In this document: piece after piece, positions 49,456-58,331 of the stretch
Position numbering within the stretch: position 1 is the first letter of the stretch
Layout: the number at the start of each line of letters is the position of its first letter
Assembly (NCBI RefSeq): GCF_003863965.1
Contig: NZ_RRCN01000001.1
Span: 3,306,304-3,370,303, forward strand
Source of the DNA: Paenibacillus oralis
GTDB lineage: Bacteria; Bacillota; Bacilli; Paenibacillales; Paenibacillaceae
Reading direction: 5' to 3'
DNA: 64,000 nucleotides
Translations under genes and position numbers: made by a program
Notes under the pieces: generated by a model
Seen by the model: only the letters and a program-made list of their open reading frames with translations
What the model was told of the DNA's origin: nothing
The model's database searches: none

Positions 49456-51012
49456 GTGACTAAAGCAGCAAGCAACAAAATAGGAGTCGTTATTACCGGG
49501 CTCCTGTTGGCCATTCTGATGGCTTCCATGGACAATACGATCGTCGCAACCGCGATGGGTACGATCGTCGGCGAGATCGGAGGGCTCGACAAGTTTGTTT
49601 GGGCGACTTCGGCTTACATGGTGGCGGAGATGGCGGGAATGCCGATTTTCGGCAAGCTGTCGGATATGTACGGACGCAAGCGGTTTTTCGTGTTTGGGAT
49701 CATCGTGTTTATGGTCGCCTCGGCATTGTGCGGGACCGCCGGATCTATCGTGGAGCTCAGCTTGTACCGGGCGCTTCAAGGGATCGGGGCCGGCGCGATG
49801 GTATCGATCGCCTTCACGATCATGTTTGACGTCGTTCCGCCAGCGAACCGTGGCAAAATGACGGGGATGTTCGGGGCTCTGTTTGGTTTTGCGAGCATTG
49901 CGGCCCCGCTGCTGGGTGGGTATATTACGGAGCATCTTCACTGGGCGTGGATTTTTTACATTAACCTGCCGCTCGGTTTGATAGCATTTGTTTTGATTGC
50001 GTTCTATTACAGGGAATCGGCGAAGCACGCCAAGCAGAAAATCGATATTTTGGGCGCAATCCTGCTGGTCGGCGCCGTTGTATGTCTCATGTTTGCGCTG
50101 GAGCTAGGCGGCAAGCAATATGCGTGGAACTCCCCGCAAATCTTGGGGCTGTTCGCCGGATTTCTCGTATTGGCGGTACTGCTCGTTTTTGTGGAAAAAA
50201 GAGCGGTCGAACCGATCATCTCCTACCGGATGTTCCGAAACAGGCTGTTTACGACGAGCAATCTTGTCGGCATGCTGGGGGGCGCAGCGTTTATGACGGC
50301 ATCCGTGTTCATCCCGATTTACATCCAAGGCGTACTCGGCGGGACGGCCGCTAATTCGGGGCTTGTGCTGCTGCCGATGATGGTCGGCTCGGTCGTGACG
50401 GCAACCGCAGGCGGGTACTTGGTTTCCAAATTTCCGTACCGTTCTGTGTTGGCATTGACGCTGCTGCTTCTGATCGCAGGACTTGCGCTGTTAACGACAC
50501 TGCATGCGGATTCCCCGCGGATGCTGATCACGCTTTATATGACCCTTGTCGGTCTTGGCATCGGCTCGACCTTTTCGGTACTGAGCAGCGCGGCCATTCA
50601 CCCGTTTACGGCGGCGCAGCGTGGGGCGGCAACCTCGACGCTGAATTTTAACCGTTCGCTCGGAATGACGCTGGGCATTACGATTTTCGGGATCTTGCAG
50701 AGCCATGCGCTGACCGCCAAGCTGACGGAAGCTTTGGGGGGAAGCGGAGCGGGAGCTGCCGGAGAGGGGATCGATTTCGGCGATCCTTACGTATTGCTCA
50801 ATCCGGAGCTGCGCCACTCGCTGGATCCGGCCACCCTTGGTGCGATCACGGAAGGTTTGGCTTCGTCGATCGCGGGAACCTTCGCCTGGAGTCTGATTCC
50901 GGCCGTGCTTGCGCTTGTTTCGGCGCTGTTTATGACGAAGGATAAACTGGAACTGCCGCAGCAGGCGGACGGGGCTCAAGCTCAACAAGACGGTTATGTG
51001 CCCTCCCATTAA
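49456..51012 (+). CDS. MFS drug:H antiporter, DHA2 (14-span) family
   Basis: A 518-residue protein with about 14 hydrophobic segments. Motif C-like and antiporter features (MDNTIVATAMGTIVGEIGG, GKLSDMYGRKRFF as motif A, GALFGFASIAAPLLGGYI) are typical of EmrB/QacA-type multidrug exporters. GTG start after GGAAGGA. The YafY-type regulator gene begins about 70 bases downstream and may control it. Confidence 0.9.
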   Translation: MTKAASNKIGVVITGLLLAILMASMDNTIVATAMGTIVGEIGGLDKFVWATSAYMVAEMAGMPIFGKLSDMYGRKRFFVFGIIVFMVASALCGTAGSIVELSLYRALQGIGAGAMVSIAFTIMFDVVPPANRGKMTGMFGALFGFASIAAPLLGGYITEHLHWAWIFYINLPLGLIAFVLIAFYYRESAKHAKQKIDILGAILLVGAVVCLMFALELGGKQYAWNSPQILGLFAGFLVLAVLLVFVEKRAVEPIISYRMFRNRLFTTSNLVGMLGGAAFMTASVFIPIYIQGVLGGTAANSGLVLLPMMVGSVVTATAGGYLVSKFPYRSVLALTLLLLIAGLALLTTLHADSPRMLITLYMTLVGLGIGSTFSVLSSAAIHPFTAAQRGAATSTLNFNRSLGMTLGITIFGILQSHALTAKLTEALGGSGAGAAGEGIDFGDPYVLLNPELRHSLDPATLGAITEGLASSIAGTFAWSLIPAVLALVSALFMTKDKLELPQQADGAQAQQDGYVPSH

Positions 51013-51080
51013 CCCGCTATTGCAGGAAAGCCGGTATCGATTATGATGATAGAAAGCAATGGTCTTTAGAAAGGGGGAGC

Positions 51081-52055
51081 ATGATGAAGCTGGAACGTCT
51101 CATGGCGATCACCATGATTTTATTGAACCGCAAAAGGGTGCAGGCGCAAGAACTTGCCGACAAGCTGGAGGTGTCGCTAAGGACGATTTACCGCGATTTG
51201 GAGTCGCTTAGCCTGGCGGGAATTCCCTTAGTCTCGTATACCGGGACGGACGGCGGTTATGAAATTATGGAAGGTTATCGCCTGGATCGGCAGATGCTGA
51301 CGTTTGATGAGCTGACTGCTTTGGTGACCGCACTTCGTGGGCTTCAGTCAACTCAGGCGCTGGAAGCCTCCAATATCGACCGTCTTCTGGAAAAGGTCGG
51401 AACCCTGGTGAGCCAAGCTGAGCAGGAGCGGATTTCCGGCGGCCATCAGCTCCAGATCGATTTTGCCCCGTGGAAAAGCAGCAACTCGGAGCGCAAAAAA
51501 TATGAGTCTCTGCAGCAGGCCGTCAAAGGACTGAAACGGATCCGGTTTCATTACCTGAATGCGCGGGGCGAGGACACGGAACGCTGCGTTGAGCCGGTGG
51601 GCCTTGCGCTGAAAGGATATGTCTGGTATTTACACGGGTATTGCTTGTCCCGAAAGGCCTTTCGGACGTTCAGACTGTCCCGGATTAGAGAACTCCAGGT
51701 GCTGGAGGAATCCTTTACCCGCCGCGATTTGACGGAAGATCAGAGCTCGCGCCGGGAATGGAAGAGGGACGCGAACCGTCCGAAGGTCGATCTGGTGCTG
51801 CGAATTTCCGGGGATGCCAAGGTGCACGCGGCGGATCGTTTTGAGGACCACGAAATCGAGCGTCAGGCCGATGGGACCTTTCTGATCCGCACTTCGCTGC
51901 CGGAGGGCAAGTGGCTGACGAATTTTTTGCTGCAGTTCGGGACGGATTTGCTTATTCTGGAACCCGCCTATATGGCGGAAAAGCTGCAAGAGGCGGCGTT
52001 GAAGATCGCGGCTCTTTATGGCGGCAGCCATACGAGCGTAAGGGAAGCTGAATAG
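51081..52055 (+). CDS. YafY-family regulator, HTH-WYL
   Basis: A 324-residue regulator: N-terminal DeoR-type winged helix (ERLMAITMILLNRKRVQAQE, VSLRTIYRDLESL) and a central WYL domain (about 140-225; CVEPVGLALKGYVWYLHGYC), followed by the WCX C-terminal extension. WYL domains sense small ligands or nucleic acids. The downstream SDR gene starts 60 bases later in the same direction and may be its target. Confidence 0.88.
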   Translation: MMKLERLMAITMILLNRKRVQAQELADKLEVSLRTIYRDLESLSLAGIPLVSYTGTDGGYEIMEGYRLDRQMLTFDELTALVTALRGLQSTQALEASNIDRLLEKVGTLVSQAEQERISGGHQLQIDFAPWKSSNSERKKYESLQQAVKGLKRIRFHYLNARGEDTERCVEPVGLALKGYVWYLHGYCLSRKAFRTFRLSRIRELQVLEESFTRRDLTEDQSSRREWKRDANRPKVDLVLRISGDAKVHAADRFEDHEIERQADGTFLIRTSLPEGKWLTNFLLQFGTDLLILEPAYMAEKLQEAALKIAALYGGSHTSVREAE

Positions 52056-52114
52056 GAAGTACCGTGAAGGAGCAGGCAGCTTAATAAAAAAACGTTCAAA
52101 GGAGGATTTTTCCT

Positions 52115-52864
52115 ATGAAATTGGCAGGTCAAGCAGCGATCGTAACGGGCGGGGCCCGAGGGATAGGCCGGGCAACTGCTTTAATGTTGGCGGAACGCGG
52201 AGCGAAGGTCGTCGTCAACTATCTATCGAACGCTGAAGCGGCGGAAGCGGTAGTGTCCGAGATTCGGGCAACAGGCGGGGAAGCGATCGCCGTTCAGGCC
52301 GATGTACGCGAGGGAGGCCAGGTTCAGCAGCTCGTTTCTCAAGCCAAGGCGGCGTTTGGCCGGGTCGATATATTGGTGTGCAACGCCAACATGAGCTTTT
52401 CTTTTAAACCTTTTGCCGAAATGTATTGGGAGGAATTTTCGCAAAAGCTGAATGATGAACTGAAAGCGGCTTTCGTCACCACGCAAGCGGTGATTCCGAC
52501 GATGGTCGAGCAGCGTTTCGGGCGAATCATCTACGTATCCAGCACCCTGGGCAAAGACCCTTCGCCGAACATGATCGCCCACGGCACAGCCAAAGGCGGA
52601 GTGGATACGTTCGCCGTCTATATTGCGCAGGAGTTCGGTTCTTATGGGATCACCGCCAACGTAGTCGCTCCCGGCTTGGTGCAGACCGATGCCACGGCGT
52701 TCATGTCGGACAAGGAAAAAGAAATGATCAGCCGCTTCACCCCGCTTGGCCGGGTTGCGGAACCTGATGACGTGGCGGGTGTTATCTCTTTTCTGGCCGG
52801 CCCCGAGGCACGGTTCGTAACAGGAACGTATACGCCTGTGACTGGCGGGTTGGTAATGGAGTAG
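52115..52864 (+). CDS. short-chain dehydrogenase with His in place of catalytic Tyr
   Basis: A 249-residue SDR. Cofactor motif TGGARGIG, NAG-like motif CNANMSF, and the catalytic-serine strand IIYVSST are present, but the YxxxK motif reads HGTAK (codon CAC), so the usual catalytic Tyr is His while Lys is kept. C-terminal GRVAEPDDVAGVISFLAGP and TGG are as in FabG-type enzymes. It may have altered or no dehydrogenase activity. AAAGGAGG precedes the start. Confidence 0.85.
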   Translation: MKLAGQAAIVTGGARGIGRATALMLAERGAKVVVNYLSNAEAAEAVVSEIRATGGEAIAVQADVREGGQVQQLVSQAKAAFGRVDILVCNANMSFSFKPFAEMYWEEFSQKLNDELKAAFVTTQAVIPTMVEQRFGRIIYVSSTLGKDPSPNMIAHGTAKGGVDTFAVYIAQEFGSYGITANVVAPGLVQTDATAFMSDKEKEMISRFTPLGRVAEPDDVAGVISFLAGPEARFVTGTYTPVTGGLVME

Positions 52865-52867
52865 TAT

Positions 52868-53203
52868 TTAGGCCAAAATTGATCTCGTATTGCGTAAAAT
52901 TTGCTTCATCGGATCTGAATCGATGGGCAGGTGTCCGACAACTTTGATTTTTCTTTTGTTCACATCCAGGCTCTTTAACTGGTCCGTGAGTACCACTCCA
53001 TTAATTTGAAGGCCTTCAGGAAGAGCAACTTCAAATGCATAGTTTTTAGTTTGGTTGGTTATCGGGCAAACCCAAGCAAAACCCGTTAATTCGTTAAAAT
53101 CAAATTCAGACAATACGATGGCAGGGCGGCATCCAGCTTGTTCTCTTCCAGCTTGCGGATCAAAGTCAAGCCAGATCAGATCACCCCGTGAAGGAATGGT
53201 CAT
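52868..53203 (-). CDS. mazF: MazF/PemK-family toxin (endoribonuclease)
   Basis: A 111-residue protein with the MazF fold: IPSRGDLIWLDFDPQAGREQ with the catalytic Arg region, RPAIVLS, and FAWVCPITNQTK. These toxins cut mRNA at short motifs. The ATG at 53203 overlaps the antitoxin stop; a TTG one codon earlier is also possible. It converges tail-to-tail with the SDR gene (three bases apart). Confidence 0.87.
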   Translation of the reverse strand: MTIPSRGDLIWLDFDPQAGREQAGCRPAIVLSEFDFNELTGFAWVCPITNQTKNYAFEVALPEGLQINGVVLTDQLKSLDVNKRKIKVVGHLPIDSDPMKQILRNTRSILA

Positions 53204-53472
53204 CAAATCAACTCGTCTCCTTCAACACCAAAATCAATTTCATCATGGCGAGGGGAATTAGGCTTAATCTTTGAAAGAAGTTCCTTAAGGTGAGCACGCA
53301 AATCTTCATTGGTTTCCTGTGGTTTATTTAGCGGGTGGAGAAGAATGTCATTTTCCGGCGTTATCATGATTTCCACCTCAATACCTTCTTCCAAATTAAG
53401 ATGTTTCATAATTTGATTCGGAATGCGTATCCCAGTACTATTTCCCCATTTACTGAGTGTGGCTGTTGCCAT
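53203..53472 (-). CDS. mazE: MazE-like antitoxin (AbrB fold)
   Basis: An 89-residue antitoxin with the swapped-hairpin AbrB DNA-binding N-terminus (LSKWGNSTGIRIPNQIM) and an acidic C-terminal tail expected to wrap the toxin. I chose the ATG at 53472 by homology to MazE starts; an upstream in-frame ATG with its own weak ribosome site would add 12 residues. Toxin and antitoxin genes overlap. Confidence 0.83.
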   Translation of the reverse strand: MATATLSKWGNSTGIRIPNQIMKHLNLEEGIEVEIMITPENDILLHPLNKPQETNEDLRAHLKELLSKIKPNSPRHDEIDFGVEGDELI

Positions 53473-53658
53473 TAGAATCAAATCCTCTCCTTCTTGATAC
53501 TTCATAGTATACCTCGCCCTTTCTTGAATGTATATACATATGATATACAAAGTTGGCTAAAAAGATACCTTCTTCGTGGAGAAACATGACAGAGACAAGG
53601 CGAACAACATCCATTAATTAGAAAAACATGAAATGATACTAATTACCTAAGCATTTTT

Positions 53659-53690
53659 GGTTGTTAATTGTCCCTTTGGATTTCCCTATA
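53659..53690 (+). promoter_or_regulatory. split-sigma-type promoter of the second sigma-like gene
   Basis: GGTTGT (53659-53664), 15 bases, then ATTTCCCTATA (53680-53690), identical in elements and spacing to the promoters at 30071 and 30025. The following leader (TAGAAGATGAA, GGGGGAAGTAGTT) is also shared with the 30-kb copy. Confidence 0.72.
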
Positions 53691-53721
53691 GGTAGAAGAT
53701 GAATGAAAGGGGGAAGTAGTT

Positions 53722-54066
53722 ATGAAAGAACAGCCAACCGTGTACGAGCAATATCGGAAAGAGGTTTATCGGATCGCTTGGAGGGTTCAGTACAAGGCTA
53801 AATTGGTAAGAAAAAGGGAATGTTCGTTCAACGGATTCGAACCGTCGGAAACCTGCTTCACCTCATCTTCTGATGACAAAATCGTTGTGAAACAGTTGAT
53901 TAACGCGCTTCCCTCCGATACGGGGAAAGAGATCATCTACAAAATATATCTGCAGGACAAGACAGAACGGGAAGTTGCCCGCGAGCTGAATATGACGCAA
54001 CAAGGAGTGAACAAATGGAAGCGGAAGATGATCAAGGAAATGTCCCGGATGATGAAAAGTTCCTGA
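53722..54066 (+). CDS. SigO-like region-4 sigma subunit, second copy
   Basis: A 114-residue protein nearly identical to the one at 30136, with differences scattered through it (KLVRKREC, FEPSET, REVARELNMTQQG). It keeps the region-4 helix-turn-helix. Its partner gene is broken (see 54015), so it must either borrow the RsoA-like subunit from the 30-kb locus or act as a competitor. It has its own copy of the promoter. Confidence 0.78.
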   Translation: MKEQPTVYEQYRKEVYRIAWRVQYKAKLVRKRECSFNGFEPSETCFTSSSDDKIVVKQLINALPSDTGKEIIYKIYLQDKTEREVARELNMTQQGVNKWKRKMIKEMSRMMKSS

Positions 54067-54185
54067 AGCGTACGCTCCGCCAAAAGCCGGCACTATTGCT
54101 GGCTTTTTTTCGCCAAGGGGATGGGGGCAAAAAAATTCCCCAAAAGCGGTTGTTATTTTTGCTCCCGTTTTACCCTTATAAGTGA
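54015..54185 (+). pseudogene. truncated RsoA-like subunit gene
   Basis: Overlapping the sigma-like gene as in the 30-kb copy, a frame starts after AAGGAGTGA with MEAEDDQGNVPDDEKFL, matching the first 17 residues of the RsoA-like protein. It then loses similarity and runs through a terminator hairpin to a stop at 54185. The region-2-like helices are missing, so it is a decayed or replaced copy. Confidence 0.65.
54082..54110 (+). terminator. intrinsic terminator of the second sigma-like gene
   Basis: AAAAGCCGGC pairs with GCTGGCTTTT (one wobble) around ACTATT, followed by further T. It lies inside the truncated partner frame. Confidence 0.85.
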
Positions 54186-54251
54186 GCGCGGCGGTAATGC
54201 TTTAACAGCTGAAAGCGCCAGGATGCCATACTACTATGTGCGCCGAGGCGG

Positions 54252-54289
54252 TTGACAAAGCGAATATTTGTAACTATACTGGTTACAAC
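54252..54289 (+). promoter_or_regulatory. promoter and operator of the Rrf2-type gene
   Basis: TTGACA (54252-54257), 17 bases, TATACT (54275-54280) is a consensus sigma-A promoter. GTAACTATACTGGTTACAAC (54270-54289) over the -10 matches 15 of 20 positions in the next promoter at 54768, so it is the likely autoregulatory operator. Confidence 0.75.
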
Positions 54290-54303
54290 GGTGGTGATAC
54301 CCT

Positions 54304-54717
54304 ATGAAGCAGATCAGTACGCGCTTTTCGATTGCTGTGCACACCCTTTCCCTCATTGCGGTCACTCCGGATTGCACCGGGGATTTTATCGCGGGCAGCG
54401 TGAACACGAATCCCGTGATCATTCGAAGAATTATGGGGATGCTAAAAAAAGCGGGGTTGGTAGATGTGCGGCCAGGGGTGGGAGGAGCCGCCTTGCTCAA
54501 GGAACCGGACCGGATCACGCTCCTGGATGTTTATCGGGCCGTGAATGTGGCGGAGGAGAACCAACTGTTCCGTATTCACGAAAATTCCAATATTGCTTGT
54601 CCGGTGGGACGGAATATCGAAAACGTCCTCCAAGCGGAATTGAAAGACGCTCAATTGGCGATGGAACATAGGCTGGCACAAACGACATTAAGTCAGCTCA
54701 TCGAAAAGTTTCAATAA
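54304..54717 (+). CDS. Rrf2-family regulator (YwnA-like)
   Basis: A 137-residue Rrf2 protein with winged helix (RFSIAVHTLSLIAV, NTNPVIIRRIMGMLKKAGLV) and wing VRPGVGGAALLK. It has one Cys near position 24 and one near 100 (NIACPVGR) but not the three-cysteine iron-sulfur cluster of IscR/NsrR, so it resembles YwnA/CymR-type members that sense by thiols or small ligands. It likely represses itself and the NmrA-type gene downstream. Confidence 0.85.
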   Translation: MKQISTRFSIAVHTLSLIAVTPDCTGDFIAGSVNTNPVIIRRIMGMLKKAGLVDVRPGVGGAALLKEPDRITLLDVYRAVNVAEENQLFRIHENSNIACPVGRNIENVLQAELKDAQLAMEHRLAQTTLSQLIEKFQ

Positions 54718-54742
54718 AAGCTCACATAAGAGCTTTTATTTA
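54716..54742 (+). terminator. terminator after the Rrf2-type gene
   Basis: AAAAGCTC and GAGCTTTT form an 8-base stem with a 6-base loop, followed by ATTTAT. Confidence 0.7.
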
Positions 54743-54750
54743 TACATCAG

Positions 54751-54787
54751 TTGTAACCGAATATGTTATAACTAGACTAACTACAAC
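54751..54787 (+). promoter_or_regulatory. promoter and Rrf2 operator of the NmrA-type gene
   Basis: TTGTAA (54751-54756) and TAGACT (54773-54778) can serve as -35 and -10 with a 16-base spacer. ATAACTAGACTAACTACAAC (54768-54787) resembles the operator at 54270. Confidence 0.62.
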
Positions 54788-54809
54788 TTTTGTAATGGAG
54801 GAAAAGCCG

Positions 54810-55673
54810 ATGAAAATTTTAGTGACTGGCGCAACAGGAAAACTGGGTACGAAAGTGGTTGAAACGCTGCTTAAGTCCGTACCGGCCAGCGATCTGGCTG
54901 TCAGCGTGCGAAACCCGGAGAAAGCGGAAGGACTACGGGCTCGGGGCGTGGAGGTGCGCCAAGGCGATTTTGATCATCCGGAAACGTTGGAAACGGCTTT
55001 TAAAGGTGTTGACCGCTTGCTGCTCATCTCTGCGGATGGCGACAACGAAACAAGAATCCGGCAGCACCAAAATGCCGTAACGGCCGCCGAGCGTGCCGGT
55101 GTCAAATTTATTGCATACACGAGCATCGCCAATGCCCAGCAAAGCAAAAACATGCTGGCTCCGACGCATAAGGCGACCGAAGAAGCGATTTTGAAGACGG
55201 GAATTCCTTACTCTTTCCTGCGTAACAACTGGTACCTGGAAAATGAAACTTCGAGCATTCAGGCCGTTTTGTCCGGGGCTCCTTGGGTAACGTCGGCAGA
55301 AAACGGCAAGGTAGGCTGGGCGCTTCAACAAGAATACGCGGAAGCGGCGGCAGCAGTATTAATGGGAGACGGTCACGAAAATACGATCTACGAGCTATCC
55401 GGCAAGCTGTTGACGCAGGAAGAACTGGCTTCCGCACTTGGCGCCGTGTTAGGTAAGGACGTACAAGTGCAGCAAGTGGACGACGCCGCTTACGCGGACA
55501 TCATGAAAGCCGCAGGCGTACCGGATTTCGTCATCCCAATGCTGGTAGGGATTCAGCAAGGCATTCGCGAAGGCACTTTGGAAGTCGCAAGCAATGATTT
55601 TGAAAAAGTGCTCGGCCGCCCGCTTACGCCTACCCAAGAGGCCCTTAGCCAACTGGTGAAGGGAATCTCCTAA
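54810..55673 (+). CDS. NmrA-type NAD(P)-binding oxidoreductase (QOR2-like)
   Basis: A 287-residue atypical SDR: MKILVTGATGKLGTKVVETL with the GxTGxxG cofactor motif, no YxxxK, and the NmrA/QorB-like stretches RLLLISADGD and AYTSIANAQ. It probably reduces quinones or acts as a redox sensor. The ATG at 54810 follows GGAGG; an earlier in-frame ATG overlaps that site. Its promoter shares the Rrf2 operator, so it is the likely target gene. Confidence 0.86.
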   Translation: MKILVTGATGKLGTKVVETLLKSVPASDLAVSVRNPEKAEGLRARGVEVRQGDFDHPETLETAFKGVDRLLLISADGDNETRIRQHQNAVTAAERAGVKFIAYTSIANAQQSKNMLAPTHKATEEAILKTGIPYSFLRNNWYLENETSSIQAVLSGAPWVTSAENGKVGWALQQEYAEAAAAVLMGDGHENTIYELSGKLLTQEELASALGAVLGKDVQVQQVDDAAYADIMKAAGVPDFVIPMLVGIQQGIREGTLEVASNDFEKVLGRPLTPTQEALSQLVKGIS

Positions 55674-55698
55674 ACCTATACAAGCCAAACTCCATAAG

Positions 55699-55734
55699 CC
55701 GACCTCTCCGAACAAACGAGAGGCCGGTTTTTTT
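55699..55734 (+). terminator. intrinsic terminator after the NmrA-type gene
   Basis: CCGACCTCTC pairs with GAGAGGCCGG (one mismatch) and is followed by a seven-T run. Confidence 0.85.
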
Positions 55735-55886
55735 GCATTTCTGGAAAAAAGAATTAAAACCGTTTTGTACCTGGCTTTGCCGCATTGGGAGCTTTATGAT
55801 GAGAAAGGGCAACAAAGTGGAATGCCAACCCTAGGCATTACTGAAACCCCAACACAATGAATCAATAATGAATGGAGATGAAATGA

Positions 55887-56084
55887 ATGAACATCAACAA
55901 CCTGGATATTGCCAAACAACATATCCGCGATCTTCAGATGGAGATCGAGAGGTACAGGATAGGCGAACAGATGCGGCGGCTGGCCAAAGAGAAGGCCAAG
56001 TCAATGCGGAATGAGGCTTCGCGCGAAAAGAAACGCGGGTCCTTGCTCACGCCGATCCTAATGAAGATGAGAAGACTGCTGTAA
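55887..56084 (+). CDS. 65-residue basic helical protein, unknown function
   Basis: A small lysine/arginine-rich protein predicted almost wholly helical (NLDIAKQHIRDLQMEIERYR, QMRRLAKEKAKSMRNEAS), ending KMRRLL. ATG with GGAG ten bases upstream. No family recognised. It could bind nucleic acid or membrane; no neighbour gives a clue. Confidence 0.6.
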   Translation: MNINNLDIAKQHIRDLQMEIERYRIGEQMRRLAKEKAKSMRNEASREKKRGSLLTPILMKMRRLL

Positions 56085-56134
56085 CCGAAAGGTCACGCGC
56101 GGGCTTCTCACCCTCATTCAAGGACGGCGTTTTT

Positions 56135-56370
56135 TTACTTTGTTCCAAGTGCTCGCGACAAACGGTACAACTCCGAAATGATCCGCAGCGATTTGATCCC
56201 TTCCGCCTCATCAATCCAAAACTTGCGTCCATCCCGGATATGATCGTAGAAATCGGCAATGAGCAGCTCATAGGCATTAGTAGTGTGAAAATTAGCCCGT
56301 TTTAAAAGCGATGCTGTCATGCGCGGTGTCTTCGACCTCAATCGCATCAGCGAGGACACCTGCCCCTAGT
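56135..56370 (-). pseudogene. decayed Gfo/Idh/MocA dehydrogenase fragment
   Basis: The last 45 or so residues (ADFYDHIRDGRKFWIDEAEG, then LRIISELYRLS) are almost the same as the end of the dehydrogenase at 63425. Upstream, about 190 bases are deleted and the frame shifts; bases 56300-56365 match the intact copy again in another frame. It is therefore an internally deleted copy in the same orientation as the one 7 kb to the right. Confidence 0.8.
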
Positions 56371-56499
56371 CCGTTGTCGCTCAAAGGCAATGTCGAAAAA
56401 GAAGGGATTTTTTTGAAGTAGGTCGAATTTACCAGAATGGTATTAATTTCATGGGGAGAATTGAATCAAAAACATAAAACCAAAGGGGAATGACAATCG

Positions 56500-58320
56500 A
56501 TGCAAAGTCGGTGCGATTTCATTATCCAACAGCGTTTTCCGCACTTGGCGCAATTAACATCCAGGGATGATATTAAGCTTGTTCCTGCTGAAAGCGGGGG
56601 CAATAATCTAATGGTAGTTCAAAATGGTGCCGAAAAATTTATTTATGAACAAGCTGATCCTGAAGCTCAAATTGCGGCTTGGGTTGCCCAGTTTGAACAT
56701 GTGATGAAGGAATCGCATGTCATTTTTTTCGGCATCGGCCTTGGATATCATATTAAGGCTTTTCAACGCATACATCCCGAGATCCCTTTTTCCATATTCG
56801 AGCCTAACACGGGAATTCTGTCGGTGTTCTTAGAGCAAGGTTCTTCCAATGAGTGTGAGATTTTGTCTTCTGCCGATCAAATTATGTTAGGAGATCCTTT
56901 AGCAAAAACGGTGCCTATGCTAGCAGAACTTATCGACCGGGTCTCCAGAATCATGGTAGCAATTTGGCCTGGTTATGCGAGGATATTCCCGGATGAGCTC
57001 AAGCAATTTAACGACACCCTCCGCCAATTAGTGAACTATAAGCAACAGAGAATGAAAGTGAATCAAATCTATGAAAAAGAGTGGGCATTAAATAGCATAC
57101 ATAACTTACCGTTTGTATTAAATACTCCTAATTTTCTGCAAAAAGGAGAACCATACATTGAAGGCAAACCTGTTGTTATTGTGTCGGCCGGACCTTCGCT
57201 TAATGATGAAATAGAGCATCTGCGGACGATAAAAGAGAAGGGGCTTGCCTATATTTTTTCAGTAGGATCGGCAATCAATGCCTTAATAGAATACGGAGTA
57301 TACCCACACGGCACTTTTAGCTACGATCCGAATCCCTATAACGTGAACGTTATCAGAAAAATAATTGATGAACAGATCGGTACGATTCCGCTTATTTTTG
57401 GAAGCACAGTTGGCAGAAATACCCTGGACTCTTATCCAGGCCCTCGAATGCACGTCATTATATCCCAAGATGAGGTATCGGCCCGATTACTTCGCAGCGT
57501 ATCGGGCGAAGCGCCTTCAATTATCAATGATGCTCCATCTGTTGCAGTGATTGCCTTGCAATGTATGGTTCGGATGAGAGCAAGTACGATTATCCTGGTA
57601 GGACAAAATCTGGCTTACCGCAGCCAGAAATACTATGCTTCCGGGGTAACGAATTCAACGGGAATTCCCTATGGGGAAGGGATGGTCCAGATTGAAGGTG
57701 TAAATGGGGAGAAGGTGGTAAGCAACCCTTCTTTTATCAAAATGAAAAAGGAGATGGAGTTCTACATCCGTTCAAGTTCGGGGGTTGAGTTTATCAACAC
57801 GACCCGGGAGGGCGCACGGATTGAAGGGACGAATTTCGCGTTTCTGGACGAAGTGATCAGGCTGAGGCTTCAAGAAAAAAATGTCGACACAGGATGGATG
57901 TTTGACAAAGACTATTCCGGTTACGATATCTCCTTTCTTAGGAGGAACATACATAAATTACAGCAGGATGGGGAGCTGTTCCGGAGGATTTTTGAGCAAC
58001 TGCAGCAAAAGCTGATGGAGCTGGCCTATTTGGTCAAATCCGGTTCAGAAGAGAAGGCAGGTACAGCTTTAGCCCATTTTGACAATTTATTTGCCGATAT
58101 GATCAGCAATCCGTATTTCAAATTATACATATTACCCAGAAACCGGATGGGGTACGAGTTTTTATACAGCAAAATGGACTCTATTAAAAATGACCGCCAA
58201 ACATTAAGCAAAGCCCATAAGGTTGTTTTGCACTTCGGAGATTTTGTGTGGAGCTGCCAGCAGGATTATGTAAAGTCCAAAGATATCATAGATCGCTTTC
58301 ATATTACTAACATGGGTTAG
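56500..58320 (+). CDS. MAF-type glycosyltransferase (DUF115, motility accessory factor family)
   Basis: A 606-residue protein of the motility-associated-factor family. Typical stretches are FFGIGLGYHIKAFQ, the central domain entry KPVVIVSAGPSLNDEI and VGQNLAYRSQKYYASG. Family members transfer nonulosonic acids such as pseudaminic or legionaminic acid onto flagellin Ser/Thr residues. There are no flagellar genes here; instead the surface-protein gene begins 11 bases after the stop. I infer that it glycosylates this Ser/Thr-rich protein. A weak GGGGAATG site precedes the start. More A+T-rich than the flanking genes. Confidence 0.85.
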   Translation: MQSRCDFIIQQRFPHLAQLTSRDDIKLVPAESGGNNLMVVQNGAEKFIYEQADPEAQIAAWVAQFEHVMKESHVIFFGIGLGYHIKAFQRIHPEIPFSIFEPNTGILSVFLEQGSSNECEILSSADQIMLGDPLAKTVPMLAELIDRVSRIMVAIWPGYARIFPDELKQFNDTLRQLVNYKQQRMKVNQIYEKEWALNSIHNLPFVLNTPNFLQKGEPYIEGKPVVIVSAGPSLNDEIEHLRTIKEKGLAYIFSVGSAINALIEYGVYPHGTFSYDPNPYNVNVIRKIIDEQIGTIPLIFGSTVGRNTLDSYPGPRMHVIISQDEVSARLLRSVSGEAPSIINDAPSVAVIALQCMVRMRASTIILVGQNLAYRSQKYYASGVTNSTGIPYGEGMVQIEGVNGEKVVSNPSFIKMKKEMEFYIRSSSGVEFINTTREGARIEGTNFAFLDEVIRLRLQEKNVDTGWMFDKDYSGYDISFLRRNIHKLQQDGELFRRIFEQLQQKLMELAYLVKSGSEEKAGTALAHFDNLFADMISNPYFKLYILPRNRMGYEFLYSKMDSIKNDRQTLSKAHKVVLHFGDFVWSCQQDYVKSKDIIDRFHITNMG

Positions 58321-58331
58321 GAGGCATGACA

